Shown: piece after piece, positions 47,901 through 61,200 of the stretch
Layout: each line of letters starts with the position of its first letter
How positions within the stretch are numbered: position 1 is the stretch's first letter
Source of the DNA: Haliclystus octoradiatus
Taxonomy: Eukaryota > Cnidaria > Staurozoa > Stauromedusae > Haliclystidae
Assembly: GCA_916610825.1 (NCBI GenBank)
Contig: OU744448.1
Coordinates: 1,537,501-1,601,500, forward strand
Length of the DNA: 64,000 nt
Direction of reading: 5' to 3'
The notes under the pieces: generated by a model
What the model was told of the DNA's origin: nothing
What the model saw: only the letters and a program-made list of their open reading frames with translations
Database searches by the model: none
Position numbers and translations under genes: made by a program

Positions 47901-50900
47901 ACGCTCTTCTACGTCAATTTCAAAATGAAATCGAAAAACTCAGAGCTCAACTTCAAGATGGTAAGTATTAAGTAGTATATCATATCTACTATATAAACGT
48001 CAATGTAGGTCTGTCTGTATCTACTGTATTCCGGATTCACGCTTCTCATAGTAAACTTATCAAATCCATACTTTCCGTTGGGTATCTTGTAATTTTTTGC
48101 GGCAACATAGGCCATGTTTTATGTTCATATCTTTATATTCCTTCAATTGACGGCCCAAAGCGTATTTTTTCGTAGGATTTCTCTTTCGGCTCAATAGAAA
48201 GAACGAATTACATTCTCATGTTCGTCACGCAATATCTTTCACACCCGACCGACCTTCAGTTCTATTGTTTATTTATCACTTGGGCTAACTTCTAGCAATT
48301 AAATTTTCTGTTTTTTTTTTTTTATTTTCAAATCATTTGAAAGTTTCACCCAGCGGAGCGGGTTCACTTCACTAGTAAGATATAAGCTGGCACTTAGATT
48401 GAATGTATTAGTATTAAAACAGATTAGATGGTTTAGCTCAACCACTGTGAAAAAACTTTCATGAATAGCTCCTTCTGGGTTCATTAAAGGTTTGATGAAA
48501 AGTTCATGAATGTGAAATGGCCTAAATTTTCATGATCACTTTATGAACATTTCATGAAAATTTGGACATAGCAGTTCATGATTGAAAACATCCTACTAGT
48601 GTAAAAATATTCATGAAAATACGTTATTCAATTTCTATAACTGCTTGCCAGAATTTTCAATTGCATGTCTGTGATCTGAAATATTTAATTCCAATTTATA
48701 GATTATTTTTAGTTATATAATATTCACAAGCTATTGATAAATCACAGCATGACCTGTAATGTTTATAGCATAAATAAACAGTCATAAACTGAACTTCTAA
48801 CAACATGATGTCCTTCAAGAACTACTGCACTGAAAATTGTCCTTTTTGTCCTTAACAGTAGTTTTTTCTTTTGTGTTTGTGAAAATTTCAGGTGCTGATT
48901 TTAGTGGAAGTGAAGATGAAGATGAATATGTTGATGAGCTAGATGAAGAAGGAAAAACTGTCAGAATAAGAAAACCAAAAACAGGTGCGTGGAAATTCAG
49001 TCCAACGAAAATAAAGTTATTAACGCTGAATACTGAATAACGACTGACTCAATGATAATGAATCTAAAGCTAAATAAGGCTTACAGAATATTTAAACTAA
49101 TTTAAACTCAACCCAGCCTATTTATTTTGGTATTACAGTATTATCATTTATATGTTACAATTTAAATGACTATGCCATTCTTTGAACGTATTTGTGTAAA
49201 CAAATATTAACTTGTTTCTTCTTCAGGGCATCATGTTATGTCTGCGGAAGAAGTTCAACAAATGCAAGCACAGATTGATGCAGAAAAGAAAGCGTTGAAA
49301 GCAAAAGCAGGTTTAGCTGTTGATGAGCGAAATAAAGTTGCTGCTGCGCTTGAGAAAAGAGAAAAGGAATTAATGAGGCAGAAGTAAGCTTATGAAACCC
49401 CTACAAAAAAATTTGCTGAGTTAATAAACGTTAAATGGCTCAATTTTCATAGACTTTTTCATAAACTGTTCATCAAAATTGGGCCATTTCATAAAACATT
49501 GTCCTTAAACGTTTCATTGACTACTTTTACAGAGAAACCTATGATCAAACCATTATGACGGTCTTATGGGATATATTTGTAGGGGTTATCTAGCCACAGG
49601 GTCTGACAAAAGTGGGTGGGGATTCAAGGATCCTAGATCCTGAAAGCAATTCAGGCTGGAACAGATTCAGAAGGAAATAATCTATAATTTTCTGATTGTT
49701 AAGTCGAACCTCAACAACAACTTCAGAGGAAAATGTTAAAAATGTTGTGAGATTCACTAAGGCTGAAAACTTTTGGTCAGACACTGCTGACCCGTAGTTA
49801 GTTTATTGTTTTATCCTCTGAGCAACAATTAACAATTATCGAACGAGATTGAGCACGACACTGAGACCTGATAAATTTTAGTGTCATGTGAAATTGAGTT
49901 TGATTATTGTTTCATTATTAAGCCATATCTTGATCCGTGTTATGAGAAATATAACGAATTCATCGCAACAACTTTGTTTATTTATGTGTTCATAATTTAG
50001 ATTAATGATATCGATTTGACTAGATGAAGAATTATTTGTATTTCGATGTCTCTTTGTAATTATTCACATTTTTTTATCTGATAAACGTTATAGCTCTGCT
50101 TCTGTTAATGCATTAAATCTTCATATTCAAAAGTGAACATTTTGTAAAACGGAGTTTTTCTGTCACATCAGTCTTGAAACCTTAGAGATGCTATTGATTC
50201 GACATATTGTCGCCACCTTATTGTCTCGAGCTCTAGCCTATTGCCTTAGATTATCACGTCACGTTAGAAGACAATAGGAATTGTCAGTGTTCGATTAACC
50301 AATAGGAAGCAGGAAACCGTTTGAAAAAACTTGCCATAAAAAATAATGAATATTATTCCATTTCAGAGAAGAACAGAGTAAATTACAAGAGAAATTACAG
50401 GCTATTCAATCAAAGTTAATTGTCGGTGGTGTCAATTTGGTAAGTGATTGCATAACTTAAACAAACCAAGACTTGAATACATTTTTTTATTTTTTTATTC
50501 GGATTTTATAACATTTTAATTGTAGCTTGAAAAAGCTGCTGAACAGGAGAAATTACTTGAAGCTTCAGCAAGAGAGATTCAGGCTCGCCAAGCAAAAGAA
50601 AATGAACTACGCAAGAAAATTGAAGAAAAAGAGGTCGGTACATTGTTTTACGTGATAGAAAAGAGATTTAATAATTACCGTATATACAGTATAAACTTGA
50701 AACTCAACAACTTCCATATGAAAAACTCACTTCATGAACTTCTTCATGAACAATGAGGTGTTTATAACATGTTCATGAACGGATTTATGAATGTTTGTAA
50801 GGTTCATAAGGTTCATGACATTCTAACTTTTTTTGCAGTTATAATCACAAGTATTGCACTGTAAAAAAATCCATGACTTCATGAACAGTTCATCAACTTA

Positions 50901-53900
50901 TTTTGTGGGTTCATTAACAGTTCATGAACAGTCACAAAGAGTTCATGAACATTTCATGAACCGTTTTATAAACTCTTAAACACTATCATTCTTAGTAATG
51001 ATAAATGTCATATTTTATTTTTCAGGCAGAAAAAGTTGACATTGAAGAAAAGTATGTCAACTTGAAAGAAGAAGCCGTTGGTAAAACAAAGAAGTTGAAG
51101 AAAGTCTGGAAAATGTTAATGTCAACCAAATCTGAGGTACAATCTGTAATACTGTGTAATTTGCTATTGCAAGTCAGAAGTACCAACGATTTTCATTGCA
51201 TTCATCTGAATTTTCATTTATATACAAAATTGTTTAACAAGAACTGGACAACAAATTAGTTAATAGTGTTTCATAGCCAAGTTGCAGACAAATAGGAATT
51301 TATTTTATATTAAATACACTGTAATTATTATGTCTACACAACTAGGCTAGGTGTAGGCCTAATTATTTTGAATCTACAGATATTTGAACAATTATCAACA
51401 CCAAAACGATTAAATCTAGCAAACATTTTATTTTGTGAGCATTTTATTTTTAAGGTTGAAGATATGAGAGAAGATCACCAGAGAGAAACTGAGAACATTC
51501 TAGAAAGTATCCGTATGGCAACCAAGGAACTGAAGCGTGTACAATTAATTGTTGATGCAGCTATACCTGGCGAATTCCAGGTAAATATTAATTGAAAATA
51601 TGGCTAATTCTCTCATCAAGCATTTGCACAAATTTTCTACCTTTGATCAACTGCTCAATTTGAACTGATGAACGTTTTCAATAATAATTCCAAATATTTT
51701 ATTTCAGGACTTGATCTCCCACAATGCTGTTTGGAACGATGATATTGGTGAATGGCAACTGGTAAGTAATGAATCGAATTGAAAAACTAATATCAAATTG
51801 ACAGTGGATAAAAGAGTTTACAAAATTGGAATTTTCCAATGACATTGATTGGATCTTGGTTAATTTGTTGTAGCGTCATATTGCTTACACTGGAAATAAC
51901 ATGCGGAAAAGATCACCAACACCAGAGCGAAAACAACAAGACGTATGTTTGAATCATGTTGTCGATTTTCAAATTTTTCTCTATAATGGACAAATAATCA
52001 ATAGCTATTGGGATCGCTCACTCACCGTGACCAAAAATTAGGCACACTGACATCTGACTTAACTTTAAATCTCTGGTTTCCAAAATTTGAGACAGTCATT
52101 TTTTGAAATGCTCATTTCTTAAAGCCTAATTATCCATTTATTGAATATCTTTGAACTGTAATGTTATCAAGACTCTTTGCAACACTTAAAGGAAAAATAA
52201 AATTTAATTTTTAATCATCAATTTTCAATTCAATTCAAACAAGACAACATCAAGAACAGTTAGCGTGTCTACACTGAAATATCCATGCTGTGTAAATATT
52301 TGTCATTATCAGGGTCCGACAAAAGGTTCAGCCTTCTGGAATCCTAGAGGCATTTCAACATTTTCTTCTGAATTTTTTTGTTGATGTTTGACCAATAAAT
52401 CATTAAAAACATCAATTTTCTGCTGAATTTTGTCTGGCCTTCCGGGATCTAGGATCCCAGGATCCCCACTTTTGTCGGAGACTGGTCATTATAATTAACG
52501 TTCTTAATAGGAAAATGTTGTTTGTCTGGTTACCAATGGAACTATCCACTGTTTACATTATTATTATTATTATTGATTATGCAGACAGATGAAGTGGATC
52601 TTTCCAATGTCTACCTAACATATTACCCTGGTGCTTCGATGGAGTCTGCCAGAAGCATGCGTCCCAAAACAGCAACAAACCGAGCCAAATCTTCAAGGCC
52701 AAAAACTGCATCAAAAAAGTAAGTAACAACTCTGATAAAAAATCATTTATTTGTATTTGTTAAATTAGACCCTGTACGCAAGGATCACCTATGATTCTTC
52801 TGCTAGTTTATAATAATATTGCTAGCTACATTTACGCTACAGTGTTCATATCACATTGTAGCAATCAAGAGTTTTTGATACACAGCTCAATTGAATAAAC
52901 CCTTAATACATCATAGACTTGTTCACATCAGACAAGCATAATTACTCATACAAAGATCAATTTACACATATACAATAGAATAACAGGGTAGGCCTACTGT
53001 TGATATTAAGCTTTATGTAATTCTCTCTTCTTATATGTAGTTTTGGTGTGTCAATCCTTTATGAAAAACTTTTGAGAAATTTCTCGAGGAGCAGACTTTA
53101 TTAATTGTTCATGAAGCTCATGAACTCAGAAATATTTGTGAGAACGTTAATGGGAAACAGACTTTCATAAAACACAATTCAGACAGGAAATTGTTCTGTC
53201 TTTTGGCGGATTTCAGTCTTAAGTCATCCCCTTTATAAACTTTAAAATATCTCTTTTCCTCATTGATATTCAGCAAATATCATACTTATCTTCAGTTTAT
53301 TTTCAGTCTATATTAAACATTTTTACTTTCATGTCTGACAGTTTGTGAGTTCGTGAACAACTGAACTATTCAGCTCTGTTCTGTGATAAAAGAACCATGA
53401 GTTTATGAACAGCTAATGTACAGGTCGTGAACAATTCTTGAACTTCATGAACAGTTCATGGAAAAGTTTTTATAGGTTTATGAACAGTTTTCGTGAACTG
53501 GTTCATGAACTTCAACTTGCTTAAAAGCTCATGTAAACTCCATGAACATTTCATGAACTTTCGGCAATTTCACGTTCATGAGCTCATGAACTTATTTTTC
53601 ACAGAGGGGTTATCATGAACAGTTAAAAATTCTATCAAAACCTTGACTTGCCCAAGTTTCACTTTTAACTACTGGTGTGACGATTTTCATATGTTTGTAA
53701 TAATTCACACCTCGCTTTCAACTCTTTCAGAATGCTTCATATTATTAAAAGTAAGCGGGACTTGAATCAGTCAAATCAAAACCATGTATTCATTTATTTC
53801 TATAGGAAAGAGAAAACAGACAAAATGATCAGTGCGGCGTCGGAGAGAAATGATGAAAATCAATATCCAGAGTCAAGATCATCAACATCAATGAGGCGTC

Positions 53901-53917
53901 ATCATTTCTTCACTTGA
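41938..53917 (+). CDS. KIF3A: KIF3A, kinesin-2 motor subunit (complete, 19 coding exons)
   Basis: Plus-end microtubule motor subunit of heterotrimeric kinesin-2, which drives anterograde intraflagellar transport. Coding exons: 41938-41943, 42956-43217, 43914-44058, 44790-44874, 45888-45993, 46096-46235, 46736-46933, 47467-47522, 47842-47960, 48892-48984, 49227-49383, 50367-50439, 50526-50633, 51026-51136, 51455-51580, 51708-51761, 51874-51942, 52585-52718, 53806-53917. They sum to 2154 nt, 717 aa (human about 700). P-loop GQTGTGKT at residues 96-103, switch I NEQSSRSH at 210-217, switch II DLAGSE at 246-251 (split by an intron), neck [13 protein letters not shown] at 347-359, an acidic stretch from residue 373 ([16 protein letters not shown]), coiled coil about 404-595, then a basic Ser/Arg tail with [20 protein letters not shown]. 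The initiator exon is only ATG GCA; an in-frame TAG abuts exon 2, so an upstream start is needed. AATAAA at 54498-54503 is a plausible poly(A) signal. Confidence 0.96.
43348..43675. repeat. GTTCATGAAC element with three tandem 69-bp units
   Basis: Units begin at 43348, 43417 and 43486 (CAGTTTATGAACAGTTCATG) and each contains GAATGGCTCCAATTTTGCTG. They are nearly identical. A reverse-complement arm follows (GGGGCCATTTAACATTCATG) and the element ends CCTGAACGGTTTTCCCAGGG. It is a foldback structure in the KIF3A intron between the second and third coding exons. Confidence 0.85.
45060..45415 (-). mobile_element. SINE family 2, tRNA head preserved
   Basis: On the minus strand it carries a B-box-like GTGGTTCGAATCCCCCTGAG, then CATCAAATGAGTACCATCTT, then the body shared with 38660-38930. 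In a KIF3A intron. Confidence 0.65.
45640..45860 (-). mobile_element. tRNA-derived SINE (family 1) in a KIF3A intron
   Basis: Contains TTCACCGGGGTGGTTGGTTA, CCAGATGCCCTTTCTGAC and GGGATTGAACCCAAGACCCT (B-box on the minus strand). It ends about 30 bp before the acceptor of KIF3A exon 45888-45993. Confidence 0.7.
47230..47310 (-). mobile_element. LINE 3'-tail fragment
   Basis: CATCATCATCATAATCATTT followed by TAAGCCAGTTTAGAGTTTTT and CAAAGGGCC, matching the tail of 39905-40160. Confidence 0.45.
49598..49795. repeat. MITE with CAGGGTCCGACAAAAG-type ends (inverted, KIF3A intron)
   Basis: Opens CAGGGTCTGACAAAAGTGGG and closes CTTTTGGTCAGACACTG. The internal CAAGGATCCTAGATCCTGA matches the other copies in reverse. 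Confidence 0.6.
52309..52490. repeat. MITE with CAGGGTCCGACAAAAG-type ends (KIF3A intron)
   Basis: Opens CAGGGTCCGACAAAAGGTTC and closes ACTTTTGTCGGAGACTGG, an inverted pair of 12 or more bases. Internal GGGATCTAGGATCCCAGGAT. Confidence 0.65.
53085..53615. repeat. GTTCATGAAC cluster in the last KIF3A intron
   Basis: A long degenerate cluster of TCATGAAC words, closing with TTATTTTTCACAGAGGGGTT, the inverse of the CCCCTGTGAAAAA terminal motif of other copies. Confidence 0.75.
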
Positions 53918-55097
53918 ACACATCGCAAACTCGTTATTAAATTATTCTTATTCAACATTCAATTGATCGAACAAACACCTATGCCCCAGGAAACGTGCCC
54001 CACCAATATAAGGATGACACCTGACTTCTTACACTTTTAAACATTGAATGCTTATACGACAAGGGATTTGCAATTTCATTTATGCTAAATTATGAGTTAC
54101 ATGATTACACAAACAGTTCAGGAGTTCATGAACAGTTCATGAACGTTAAATGGTCCCAACTTTTCATGAACTGTTCATCAACTGTCTGTAAGAGTTCGTG
54201 AACTGTTCATGAACAGTTCAGGAAAATTGGAGCCATTTAACGTCCATAAACTGTTCATAAACTCCTGAACTGTTTATCGCATGTGTAGTGAAACCTTGCA
54301 AATTGGTGTTCTTGAAATAGTCAGTCATTGATAATGGTTGGTTCATGAACTGATGATTTGCTGTTGCTTGGGTTTATCGTAATCAGTGCCCATGGATTTG
54401 TGTGTTTGGCTTTCGATTATTGATAGGTGTATGTATGTATGTTGTTTTTCAAATCAAATCTATTTCGATTACTTTATGAAGGATTAATGGGTCTGTTAAT
54501 AAATAGCACTTTGTACAGATGAGAATAACATGCTATTGTTCATTCATCTATTATATCAATTATTGTACAGTACATAAATTAAGGATAATAGAAATTGTAT
54601 AACAAGTAGGTAGCTGTACAGATAGATTATAATATATATATATATAATTATATGCACGCAGCATGTTGCTTGAGAAAGCTACCAGGAAATTTTTTAATTG
54701 TCTATGAAGTCCCATCTTGGGATTTAGGGGAGCTAGTTACACCCTTTTTGTGGGGGAACCTCGATTTTAATTCAACTTCATTTGACGAATTTCTGCCGAT
54801 CCAGGATTACTTTTACATGTATTTAAATAAAAGTAAATTTACATAATTTTAATAACCCGAGGGAAAAATCAAACAACAACCAAACAACCAGTTGCAAAAA
54901 TTATGTTGGCTCGATCTCGACATATTAATCAAACTCGCAAAGCTCTCTGCCATCGAGTTAGTCCAATAAATGTAAATTTCGAAAACTCAAGAAGGTAGAA
55001 CAAAAATATATTCATAATTTTTTTTCATAAATAAAAAATACACCGTATGAGCACAAAACGTGAGTGATACATTTAAAAAATAAAAAATATCACAAGG
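53918..55097. other. KIF3A 3' flank, convergent with POLR1E
   Basis: Contains the GTTCATGAAC element (54110-54285), AATAAA at 54498-54503 and 54826-54831, and a TA run at about 54632-54646. A minus-strand ATTAAA at about 54848 could serve POLR1E. No further gene was recognised. Confidence 0.55.
54110..54285. repeat. Near-complete GTTCATGAAC foldback element
   Basis: The best full example of the family, just downstream of KIF3A. The left arm has ACAGTTCAGGAGTTCATGAA then AACGTTAAATGGTCCCAA; the right arm has TTGGAGCCATTTAACGTCCA then AACTCCTGAACTGTTT. The ends are inverted repeats of each other, giving a hairpin of about 160 bp. Confidence 0.85.
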
Positions 55098-55103
55098 AAA
55101 AAA
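55098..55103 (-). terminator. Pol III T6 terminator of tRNA-Thr
   Basis: Six Ts on the minus strand, 20 nt past the tRNA 3' end, the usual RNA polymerase III stop. Confidence 0.75.
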
Positions 55104-55123
55104 TGTATTCCAATCGTGACTTA

Positions 55124-55195
55124 GCCTCCAGAGAGATTTGAACTCTCGACCCCTGGTTTACAAGACCAGTGCTCTAACCCCTGAGCTATGGAGGC
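55124..55195 (-). tRNA. trnT-TGT: tRNA-Thr(UGU)
   Basis: A 72-nt sequence folds as a full cloverleaf on the minus strand. Acceptor stem GCCTCCA/TGGAGGC pairs perfectly; D-arm GCTC...GAGC; anticodon arm CTGGT/ACCAG with loop CTTGTAA, giving anticodon TGT at 34-36; T-arm GAGAG/CTCTC with loop TTCAAAT. The A-box TAGCTCAGGGGTTAGAG and B-box AGTTCAAATCT are intact. No intron and no encoded CCA, as in eukaryotes. It lies 62 bp behind the POLR1E stop codon on the same strand. Confidence 0.97.
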
Positions 55196-55257
55196 TCACG
55201 AACGATGAAAGTTATTTCACAATTTGTTTATGTATGAGTACTACAAAATATTTCAAT

Positions 55258-58200
55258 TTAAATCAAACGGAAATTACGAGAAAGAGGTGCAGATAAAGTA
55301 GCTGTAATTGCCATTTCTGGAGCTTGTTCTTCTTCTCCTCCCGTAGATTTTCTTTTCTTTGAATGATAAGGTACTTTTACTGTACAGCCGATAGCCTTCA
55401 ACTGATTGGAAAGCCTAAACAGACAAGAATATTGAGAATCACCGGTCAGGAAATAATTTTCAAAAAAACAATATTGCTTACTTGTTGAGTGGGCTAAGCC
55501 TAAGATAATATTGAATGTAATTAATTTAGTTACATATTCACACATTAATTAGTTAGTGATGTATCATTTTACTACTAGATTAGACTTATTTTATAGGTTA
55601 TGGGTATATTTTGAAATTAAATACATTGCCATGGAGATCATAGTCTATACTCAGGCATCTAAAAATATAGATTCAATAACCTAGATCAGAGCTACATAAA
55701 CCGTTAACTTTGCCGTGGCCCGTGCCGCATGATAACTTTCACTATCCAACAATACATATATATGTTGTACAGTAGTTATACTAGACTTTTAGCTATATAA
55801 CACGTTACTCGATACTCGTTAATCGTAATTGTTATGATGGAATGATCTACTTAGATCAATCACTTAAGTGAAATGATATCCTGTCAACAAGGAGGGATGT
55901 TTCGAGAAAGACAAGTTTCAAGTGTCTCTTTGAGGAAAGAACATTTACTTGAAGTTTAATTATCAACCCTGTTATTATACTATTTGTAATTTTCTCTTTT
56001 TATATGTATATCTTAGTTACCAAGTCCTGTGAAAAAAGTGTCTTACTACTGTTATAAGTGTATGCACATTTATCAGGTATTTCTGAATGAGGATGATAGT
56101 AACTTTAGGAGTAATTAAGTATATATGTAATCTAATTAATTATTTTTAGAAGTAATAACTATTCTTCAAGCCCGGTGGGACACTTCCATACATTCCATTT
56201 ATAAGGGGTACCTTTTCTAGATTCTTGTTACGGTGTCAATTTAGACATAATTTCAACATTATTTAGAACTCTTGTTTTGTTTTGCTCGTGGATTCATTAC
56301 GGTTGTCCTCTATTATTGAAAATGGCACACTCCCATCTAAAAATTACGGAAGTACCTCCTACCTCCCCTGGGTCTTCTTGAGAAAGTAATTAACGTTAGC
56401 TTACTTTCTAATTACTGTACGTATTACTTTTCTCTGATTACAAACTATCTGCTTCGTTGTCCATCTTTTGATATTTTTCAAAGGCGTTGAGGCATACCTT
56501 TGGTATTAAGTAGACATCATGTCTAATAAGGAGCTGAGGTTTAGGCTATATGACACTTACTTGGCTGAGCTGATTTTCAAATCCTTGTGCAGCAAACGAC
56601 AATCCAATGTAAATCCATCAATAATCAAAGAGAGAATTAAAGTGTGACAAAGAACTTTATCGCGATAACGTTTTGGGATTGTTCTGCAAGAAAAAAACAA
56701 AATTCAATTAATATCTCCATTAAATGCCTTTGTATGATACCTTAGTGCGGTGGTTAGATCAATGGACGATGGCTCTCAGGGTCTTGAATTCAATACCCGG
56801 TAGAAGTACTATTGGTTTGCGCCAGGAAGGGTGTCCCGCCATTAAACTCACACACGATTCAACAATACTAACCAACTAACCAACTAACCAGCCACCCCAG
56901 TGAAAAAGCTTACCTGGTTAATGTTTAAAAATGATAAATCGAAATCTAACAAACTGTAAAAGATTAGTCGACAAGACAAGACAAGAGATGAGCTTGGGTT
57001 TGCGTGTGTATTCAAATAAATGGGAGGGGACACTGAATAGATAGGATTACAACATGGGAACTAGTTTACATTTACAAAATACTAATGACGTGGTGGAATG
57101 TTGACGCATTAGGAATATACCACACAAACAAAAAAATGCTTCTAGTTCAAACACAATACACATTCAATTCCCTCTACAGAGTTTCATGAACTATAGAACA
57201 TTCGTAGTTCATAAAACGTTTTTGAAATTATAATCAATTCATGAACAGTTCACACACATTTTGCGAACTTCTTAACTTATATATACACAATTCATATAAA
57301 GTTAAATGGACAAAAAGCTAAAAAAAAAAACATTTCATCAACAATCAATGCCTAATATAAAATTCATCAATATAAAAAGACACACTTTTCATGGACATTT
57401 CATGAATAAGTTCAAGAATAAGTTCAAGAACACTTCAAAAGGTTGATGTCAAGTTAGCATTGATAAACTGGTTTTTGCAAAATTATAAAGAAGACTAGAG
57501 TCAAACCTGTTTTAACGGCCACCTGTCTATAATGGTCATTCTAGCAATGATCAAAATGTATTTTCTATTGAATCGACCCTGTATAAAAAGGCCAACTGTC
57601 CATAGTGGTCAATTTACCTACCTCTTATAGCCGGTTCTTATATATAGGTTTCACTGTATAAATTAAAATCTATAAATAGATGATTTGAAACAATAAAATA
57701 AACATGTTTACCTTGCATTGCCGTTACCAGCGGTATAATTTAAAAAGAAAGAATCCCTCATCTCATCTGGAAAATCTGGAAGTGGATCTAAAACACCAAA
57801 CACGATTAATAACCATTATTTATGAAATAGTTGACAGTTTTCCAGAGATGTGATTAGTTGAGAGACCTTTTGAGTATGGCAATATTGATCAAGTTTGGAA
57901 TACCAGTATACAGATTACAGTCAAACTTGTTATAACAATCACCTCTATAAAACGGCCACCTGTCTATAGTGCCCACTCTTGCAATGTCTAAAATAATATT
58001 TTCTATTGAATCAAACCTGTATATAAAGGCCACCTGTCTATAATGGTCAATTTATCTACCACTCGTAGCTGACCGTTATATACAGGTTTCACTGTAACTT
58101 CTTTGGTTAAAGGGGCAAAATTGACCGGCGACCGCTGCGAGCACAAGTTGAATTTATGCTTAGCGTAATTCAACCGTCTCGCTTTGAAACAATTGTTATA

Positions 58201-61200
58201 CGCAGGCCTAACTTGTAATAAAATTCATGTCAACAATGAACATTGTGTTATAACAATAAGCGTCCTAAGTGTGTATAACGTCTGCCGGTCATGTTTGCTC
58301 CTTCAAGTTGCAAATCGAATAAATTGAATAAATCGAATACAGATTCCAATTCATCAAATAACAGACTTGACGAACATACATCAAACTATTGTTGCTATGA
58401 CTTATAAGCGCAAATAATTTAATTTAAAAGAATTTATTGAGTTAATAATTTTATAAATGGGACATGGGACTTAGTAATATGGTCTATTAGCGTTTTATTA
58501 ACACTCAAGGTCACGCAAAAGGCTAAAAATACAGTCAGGCGACTGCTCGTGATTTATCAAGGCATATCTTGTAATAGAACAACTACAAACTCTACAATTA
58601 TCATTGTATTCATTCATTGGGCGCTTTTATGATAAGTTGTTGATACGGTATGCACTATATAGCATAGACACTAACAGTTACGACCACAAATAATATATGC
58701 AATGTTTTACATTAATGAAATGTCCTGGTTTATTTAAGCCTATCTTACACGGACAATGTGGACGTATGAAAACATTTAATCAACCTCTATTCTTATTACC
58801 TTTGCCTCTGATATCTGAGAATTTGACAGAATTGAAATGAATAAGGTAATCCAAATAAAGAAGGCGACAAAACGATTCCAGTTTCGATGATTCTTCTAAG
58901 GGGAGATTTGCTAATCGATCTTCAACGAACAATGAGCTGCAAATTAAAAAATCAACAAAGGATGGGATTAACAATGTATAATGTTTCTATTAAAATAAGA
59001 GACAAAGATAATGCGGAATCATTTAATTGTGATCTTCAGACGGTAACACATCATATATACATTACCGTTTGAAGATCGCAATTAAACATGTAAAACTCTG
59101 AGTAACAGAAAAGACTTGTCCCCTCGTCTTTGTTTTTTATTCTATAATGCTCTGTTTACCCAACATTGAGCACTTTCTTTTACATATGTGTATCTGAGTT
59201 TGCACTCAATATCATTAATGTTTTACTATTGCCATATTATTATTATGTTTCTTTAATAATTTAGAGTAGAAATTAAAATGTGAGATAAATAGTGAAGAGT
59301 AAATGATATACTTTTTACTGAATAATGTGTGGCGTTCGTCCTCTGCATAACTATGATATAAACTTTGCATAAATGATAATTCTTTTCTGGAAATGACTAA
59401 TTAAAATATGTCAAGGGTGAATATATTAGATTGCAATAGTATTTATCAGGTTATGAGTGATGAATAGTTCATCAGCTGTTCATAAAAAGATAGTGAAAGT
59501 TACAATATCCAATGTCAACTTCACTTCACTTCACAACGGTCGAATCACATGTTTTCTTCAACAGGTCAATTAAGCATGATAAGACAAACTAAGCTAATCG
59601 AAAAGAATAGAGTTATTTGTACATTGAATATTTCGATATACTTGTAACGGTGTACGGTGTTGTGTTAAGAGCTTAGGTTTTTCTATCTGATCAGGTAGAT
59701 CTTCTAAAATATTTTAAAAACAGGTTTAAAGTCAACACTTACTTTTGAATTCAATACAAACTTGTTACAATTACTATAAAAGGTTTAGGTGTTGTGTTTA
59801 GACTTCAAGTGAAATCTGTATAACAGCCAGCTATGAAAGGTAGATAAATAGACTGCGCTATATGCAGGTGACTTTTACTTACATTGTTGATTATATAGGA
59901 AATACTATTCTACACATTGCTAGAGTGACCAAGACATATGGTCGCTGTATAGCTCAGGTGATCATTAAAGTTTTGAACAACTTTAAATTTATTCGGTTTT
60001 TGAAAAGGATACTGCCATCAATTGGATATATTTCACTTGGAATAGTGGCTGTTGGATTACAAAGTGGTAAGATTGTTGAACAATCTGTCGGAATATTGTT
60101 TGGCGCTATAAGAAACCATCAATAACAATTACACTAGTCAATTGAATTTAATAATGCTTGCAAGACATGTTCATCAATTTATAAACTACTTTCTAAACCC
60201 CATAAACAGTTCATGAACGTTTGATGGCCTTACACGTTATTTTATGGATAGTTTATGAAAATTGGTTCATTGGACGTTCATGAACACTAATCACTTCTTC
60301 AAAGGGTTGATGAATGTTTCATGAATAAAGGGTTACCTCATGTCAGCCATGTTTGGGTTCTCTAATACCAACATGCCGGACGTTGGGAGACATAAGAAAG
60401 CATCACAAAAACACGAGCCCGTAGGAGAATGTTTTGTTGAATAAAATATTTTGGTTTGCAAGCTTTTATCGGTTCTGTAAGCTGAAGTAAATGTAAAAAC
60501 CCATGGTTTAGTTTACAGTATTCTCGAAGTCCACAAATAATTGGTTAGCAGACACAGTCTGTAAACAACCAGCTTGGCTGACACTTACATTTTTCCACAA
60601 CTGATGTATCTAATCCTGCCACAGCCTCAGCCACTCGTTCACCCATAGCTTCTTTGTCAACATTAAACTTTTGTCTTGAACTCACAGCTCTTTTCTGCCT
60701 GGCACTACCGAATGCGACAACCAAATGATCATTCTATTGGTTAAAATAATTATTTGAACTAGTCAATGAGCTTTATTATGCTTCATAATAGCATAAAATA
60801 ACTTGTATAGCAAACAAAAGGAAACAGCACATAAATATGATCTTCTAATCACCTTTTCCAACAAAGTTGTTTTTTTAGCATTTGATTCTTCAACAGCTCT
60901 TTCTAACTCTAAGGCACTTTTATCTACAACACAATTACAAACACAAAACATCAAATAAAAGTAGGCTATCAATTTGGGGGTTAAACACTGACGCAAGAGC
61001 TTTGTTAACAAGCAATTGAAGGAATAATAAACAAGAAATCGGATAATCCACAAGGTTGCCGAATGGTGTGATAGCATCTGTGTAATTTCTAATTCGTAAG
61101 CCAGCATGAGCAGTACTGCTTGTTTACATTGGAAACTGTAAACAACTTACAAATAAAAACCGTTTGTTCCGAGTTTCTCCATGAAGTCAATAGTCAAACC

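Noticed and set aside
59862-60125. 87-codon plus-strand open frame
   Set aside because: It overlaps a dispersed MITE and is antisense to a well-matched POLR1E exon beginning at 60099.
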